Below are positions 3,986-5,103 of a DNA stretch of 5,103 nt, piece after piece. This stretch comes from JBAZJN01 sp041651295 (GTDB taxonomy: Bacteria; Patescibacteriota; UBA1384; XYA2-FULL-43-10; CAINNR01): contig JBAZJN010000043.1 in the NCBI GenBank assembly GCA_041651295.1, positions 1 to 5,103 of the forward strand, read 5' to 3'. The translations under genes were made by a program, and so were the position numbers. The notes beneath the pieces were generated by a model. That model was not told the DNA's origin and did no database searches. It worked only from the letters and a program-made list of their open reading frames with translations. Positions within the stretch are counted from its first letter, which is position 1. Each line of letters begins with the position of its first letter.

Positions 3986-4221
3986 GTGATTTACTAAAAC
4001 AACTTAAAAAAGCCCAACGGGCTCGTTTTACATCACAAATCAATCATCTCAAAAGAACTGTCAGTTTTTGGATGAACGCTGAAAACGAAGCTCAAACTCA
4101 AAACAATATTAATGTACGATCACGTTTGGTATCACATCATAGAAAGGAAAGAAAGAAAGCACAGTATAAATTGAGCATGGTTGAGCAGGAGCTTGCTGAT
4201 TTTGATAAGGATAATACATGA
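3982..4221 (+). CDS. Small basic coiled-coil protein, unknown function
   Basis: 79 residues from ATG 3982, with AAGGA at 3971-3975 six bases upstream. It starts MSDLLKQLKKAQRARFTSQ and is very rich in Lys, Arg, Gln and Asn. Residues about 45-75 (RLVSHHRKERKKAQYKLSMVEQELADFD) should form an amphipathic helix or coiled coil. There is no membrane segment and no recognised motif. It overlaps the end of the relic repeat gene by ATGA. A small phage accessory protein is likely; nothing more specific can be supported. Confidence 0.72.
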   Translation: MSDLLKQLKKAQRARFTSQINHLKRTVSFWMNAENEAQTQNNINVRSRLVSHHRKERKKAQYKLSMVEQELADFDKDNT

Positions 4222-4238
4222 TTAAACTACCATGTATT
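4213..4238. terminator. Stop-codon hairpin, possible terminator
   Basis: AATACATG pairs perfectly with CATGTATT around a 10-nt loop. The stop codon TGA (4219-4221) spans the stem-loop junction. No T-run follows. A similar stop-spanning 8-bp hairpin follows the next gene (4616-4641). Confidence 0.35.
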
Positions 4239-4242
4239 GGAC

Positions 4243-4308
4243 GAGGTTTTATCCATTCTCCACCATGGAAAATAAACAAACCTCTCTGGTAACAACATAG
4301 GAGGATAT
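4243..4308 (+). promoter_or_regulatory. Rearranged palindromic element plus SD box
   Basis: Bases 4254-4293 match the reverse complement of the complete element at 3293-3352 with three or four differences and end in CTGGTAAC (4286-4293). The left arm is GAGGTTTTATCC and can pair with AAACCTC (4278-4284), but the outer GTTACCAG is missing. It is followed by AACATAGGAGG with the SD (4299-4304) four bases before the ATG. Element plus ATAGGAG box recurs at 4649-4677, so this looks like a standard gene leader of this genome. Confidence 0.65.
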
Positions 4309-4620
4309 ATGTCAATGGTAGGTGCAACGGCCGATCTTGATTGGCTGCTCAACGTTCTCAAGATTGATGAGCCGGCTCTCCAAGCTGTTGCTCAATATGA
4401 TTTCGAAAACGGGGACGCAATCCAAGCTCTCCTGGATGTGGTGGAGTATTCCAAGAATCATCCGCCCGCCAATAATGTGCATCAGCTGGTTGTGTGCCTG
4501 GCTGTGGAATTGGCAGCTACAATTGCCGCACAATGCGATTTCGACGAAGATGGTTTTCAAAAAAGAATCACTGAGGTGTATAACCTGTATCGTATGATTG
4601 GTTACCGAGATATTGTTTAA
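4309..4620 (+). CDS. Small acidic helical protein, unknown function
   Basis: 103 residues from ATG 4309 with AGGAGG four bases upstream. It starts MSMVGATADLDWLLNVLKIDEPALQ and ends YNLYRMIGYRDIV. Acidic and helix-rich: an Asp/Asn/Gly segment at about residues 30-37 (YDFENGDA), then a hydrophobic helix at about 57-75 (VHQLVVCLAVELAATIAAQ) with a single Cys. That helix is probably buried rather than membrane-spanning, because it holds His, Glu and Gln. No family is recognised. Transcription presumably enters through the palindromic leader upstream. Confidence 0.8.
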   Translation: MSMVGATADLDWLLNVLKIDEPALQAVAQYDFENGDAIQALLDVVEYSKNHPPANNVHQLVVCLAVELAATIAAQCDFDEDGFQKRITEVYNLYRMIGYRDIV

Positions 4621-4641
4621 TCTCCATGCCGGAAGATTAAA
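4616..4641. terminator. Stop-codon hairpin, possible terminator
   Basis: TTTAATCT pairs perfectly with AGATTAAA around a 10-nt loop and spans the TAA stop of the upstream gene. It is A/T-rich and followed by TAAAAACTTTC, so not a canonical intrinsic terminator. Confidence 0.35.
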
Positions 4642-4642
4642 T

Positions 4643-4690
4643 AAAAACTTTCTGGTAATAACATAGGAGACTATATAGCAATCTAAATAA
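4643..4690 (+). pseudogene. Orphan gene leader: palindrome end, SD and mutated start
   Basis: CTTTCTGGTAATAACATAGGAG aligns position for position, at an offset of 366 bases, with the leader of the gene at 4309. The ATG at 4309-4311 corresponds to ATA at 4675-4677, followed by GCA ATC TAA. The SD survives but there is no start codon and no ORF. The downstream gene appears to have been lost by deletion, leaving the leader before the tRNAs. Confidence 0.6.
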
Positions 4691-4710
4691 CGGAGAATAA
4701 ATATAAATTT

Positions 4711-4794
4711 GGCCCCTTGGCGGAACTGGCATACGCAGAGGACTTAAAATCCTTCGATCGCAAGATCTTCCCGGTTCGAATCCGGGAGGGGCTA
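4711..4794 (+). tRNA. tRNA-Leu (anticodon TAA)
   Basis: Acceptor GGCCCCT pairs with AGGGGCT (a G-T at the first pair), discriminator A73 at 4794. D-arm region GCGGAACTGGCATACGC. Anticodon stem GAGGA/TCCTT with loop CTTAAAA, anticodon at 4745-4747. Long variable arm GATC-GCAA-GATC, typical of class II tRNA-Leu. T-arm CCCGG-TTCGAAT-CCGGG. CCA is not encoded (CTG follows). All arms pair, so it is probably functional; it would read UUA codons, useful to an AT-rich phage. Confidence 0.95.
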
Positions 4795-4796
4795 CT

Positions 4797-4905
4797 GAAA
4801 AACCACGTAAGCTTAGCAACATTAGCAGATGAGTAAGTTTAGCAACATTAGCAGATGAAAATGCGTAAAAAATTCTTACGTCGGGATTTACTTACGTGGT
4901 TTTTC
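4797..4905 (+). terminator. Large inter-tRNA hairpin with T-tract, enclosing a tandem repeat
   Basis: GAAAAACCACGTAAG (4797-4811) pairs perfectly over 15 bp with CTTACGTGGTTTTTC (4891-4905), which ends in a T-rich tract, with more Ts after it. An inner stem CGTAA (4864-4868) with TTACG (4876-4880) forms inside, and a second CTTACG at 4875-4880 competes with the outer 3' arm. The symmetric A-run and T-run fit a bidirectional terminator, but the 79-nt interior is unusually long. Alternatively it directs release of the flanking tRNAs from one transcript. Confidence 0.65.
4807..4858 (+). repeat. 26-bp tandem direct repeat, two copies
   Basis: Copies at 4807-4832 and 4833-4858 are adjacent and differ at one base (C/T). 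Each reads GTAAGYTTAGCAACATTAGC followed by AGATGA. The first copy begins inside the 5' arm of the large hairpin, so GTAAG is available twice to pair with the 3' arm. Confidence 0.9.
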
Positions 4906-4909
4906 TTTT

Positions 4910-4982
4910 GGGACAGTAGCACAATGGTTAGTGCATCAGACTCATAATCTGGCGGTTCAGGGTTCGAATCCCTGCTGTCCCA
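4910..4982 (+). tRNA. tRNA-Met or tRNA-Ile2 (anticodon CAT)
   Basis: Acceptor GGGACAG/CTGTCCC, 7 perfect pairs, discriminator A at 4982. D-stem GCAC/GTGC. Anticodon stem TCAGA/TCTGG with loop CTCATAA, anticodon at 4943-4945. T-arm CAGGG-TTCGAAT-CCCTG. CCA is not encoded. The first acceptor pair is G-C, so it is not initiator tRNA-fMet. Elongator Met and lysidine-modified Ile2 cannot be told apart safely from sequence alone. Confidence 0.93.
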
Positions 4983-5021
4983 CTATACAATATAAGCATT
5001 AACTATACAATATAGGAATTA
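4982..5021 (+). repeat. 20-bp tandem duplication beside the tRNA
   Basis: ACTATACAATATAAGCATTA (4982-5001) is followed directly by a copy that differs at two positions (5002-5021). The first copy begins on the discriminator base of the tRNA; the second contains the ATAGGA SD used by the next frame. Confidence 0.85.
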
Positions 5022-5022
5022 T

Positions 5023-5091
5023 ATGCTTTCTAAGATTAAGCAAGATGCTAACAGTGTGCCTAAAACATTTTGGTGTCAACCTTTCTGGTAA
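5023..5091 (+). pseudogene. N-terminal stub of a WAY-FA-PGADIE repeat protein
   Basis: ATG 5023 with AGGA five bases upstream. Reads MLSKIKQDANSVPKTFW, aligning with the N-termini of the minus-strand paralogues, then CQPFW and TAA. The homology ends at about 5073. The remaining codons and the stop come from the palindrome end CCTTTCTGGTAAC (5080-5092). The gene has been cut by, or recombined with, a copy of that element, leaving a 22-residue product if translated. Confidence 0.72.
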
Positions 5092-5103
5092 CACCATGGG
5101 TAA
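5081..5103 (+). repeat. Right end of the palindromic element at the window edge
   Basis: CTTTCTGGTAACA matches the right end at 4282-4294 and the motif at 666-677. It is followed by CCATGGGTAA at the window edge. An ATG at 5096 lacks an SD and cannot be called a gene from the bases available. Confidence 0.55.

Noticed and set aside
4637..4822. Minus-strand ORF containing APPGFEPG
   Set aside because: This is the reverse complement of the tRNA-Leu T-arm region, a common false ORF.
4807..4858. CRISPR-like repeats
   Set aside because: The two 26-bp copies are directly adjacent with no spacer and lie inside a hairpin between tRNAs.
749..5081. Shared 10-mer GGTGTCAACC at 749-758 and 5072-5081
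   Set aside because: Too short, and the flanks do not match; probably chance.

Overview
The window looks like accessory sequence from a bacteriophage or prophage of unknown host. It carries small tightly packed ORFs with clear Shine-Dalgarno (SD) sites, two tRNA genes without an encoded CCA, repeated intergenic palindromes and decayed copies of a small repeat-protein family. No structural, replication or integration gene is present to fix the lineage. Base composition is a mosaic: AT-rich at 600-1300, GC-rich and folded at 1308-3284, ordinary after that.

Layout. (1) 1-586, minus strand: two tandem paralogues built of about 26-residue WAY-FA-PGADIE repeats; the first is interrupted by an in-frame TGA. 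(2) 587-1307: about 700 bases of AT-rich, purine-biased DNA with short direct repeats and no convincing gene. (3) 1308-3284: a sharply bounded GC-rich block of three plus-strand genes (an Ala-rich helical protein; a basic protein of unknown function; an NLTPH-family protein with a cysteine-rich tail). The leaders, coding sequences and spacers are all filled with near-perfect short hairpins. (4) 3293-4690: ordinary small genes (3362-3709, 3982-4221, 4309-4620) separated by full, half or inverted copies of a palindromic element with CTGGTAAC ends; one copy of its leader has lost its gene. A frameshifted C-terminal relic of the repeat family lies at 3840-3985. (5) 4711-4982: tRNA-Leu(TAA) and tRNA-Met/Ile(CAT), separated by a large hairpin that encloses a 26-bp tandem repeat. 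(6) 5023-5091: an N-terminal stub of the repeat family that runs into another half-palindrome.

The most interesting feature is block 3. I read close to thirty stem-loops of 7-22 bp in under 2 kb. Two composite structures of the same design but different sequence follow the first two genes: a 12-bp hairpin with a 4-nt loop whose 3' arm shares 6 nt with a 21-22-bp hairpin with a 5-nt loop. Alanine pairs in the first gene alternate between GCC GCC and GCG GCC so that neighbouring stretches pair. This suggests selection for a folded single strand, most simply plus-strand RNA, acting through coding sequence. Its biological role is not known from the sequence. Most G-T pairs are wobble-compatible in plus-strand RNA, but I ran no folding or statistics.

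Outside block 3, the palindromic elements appear to be the shared expression and recombination units of this neighbourhood. They sit directly upstream of genes with an ATAGGAGG-type SD, and two of them mark the break points of the decayed repeat-family genes.
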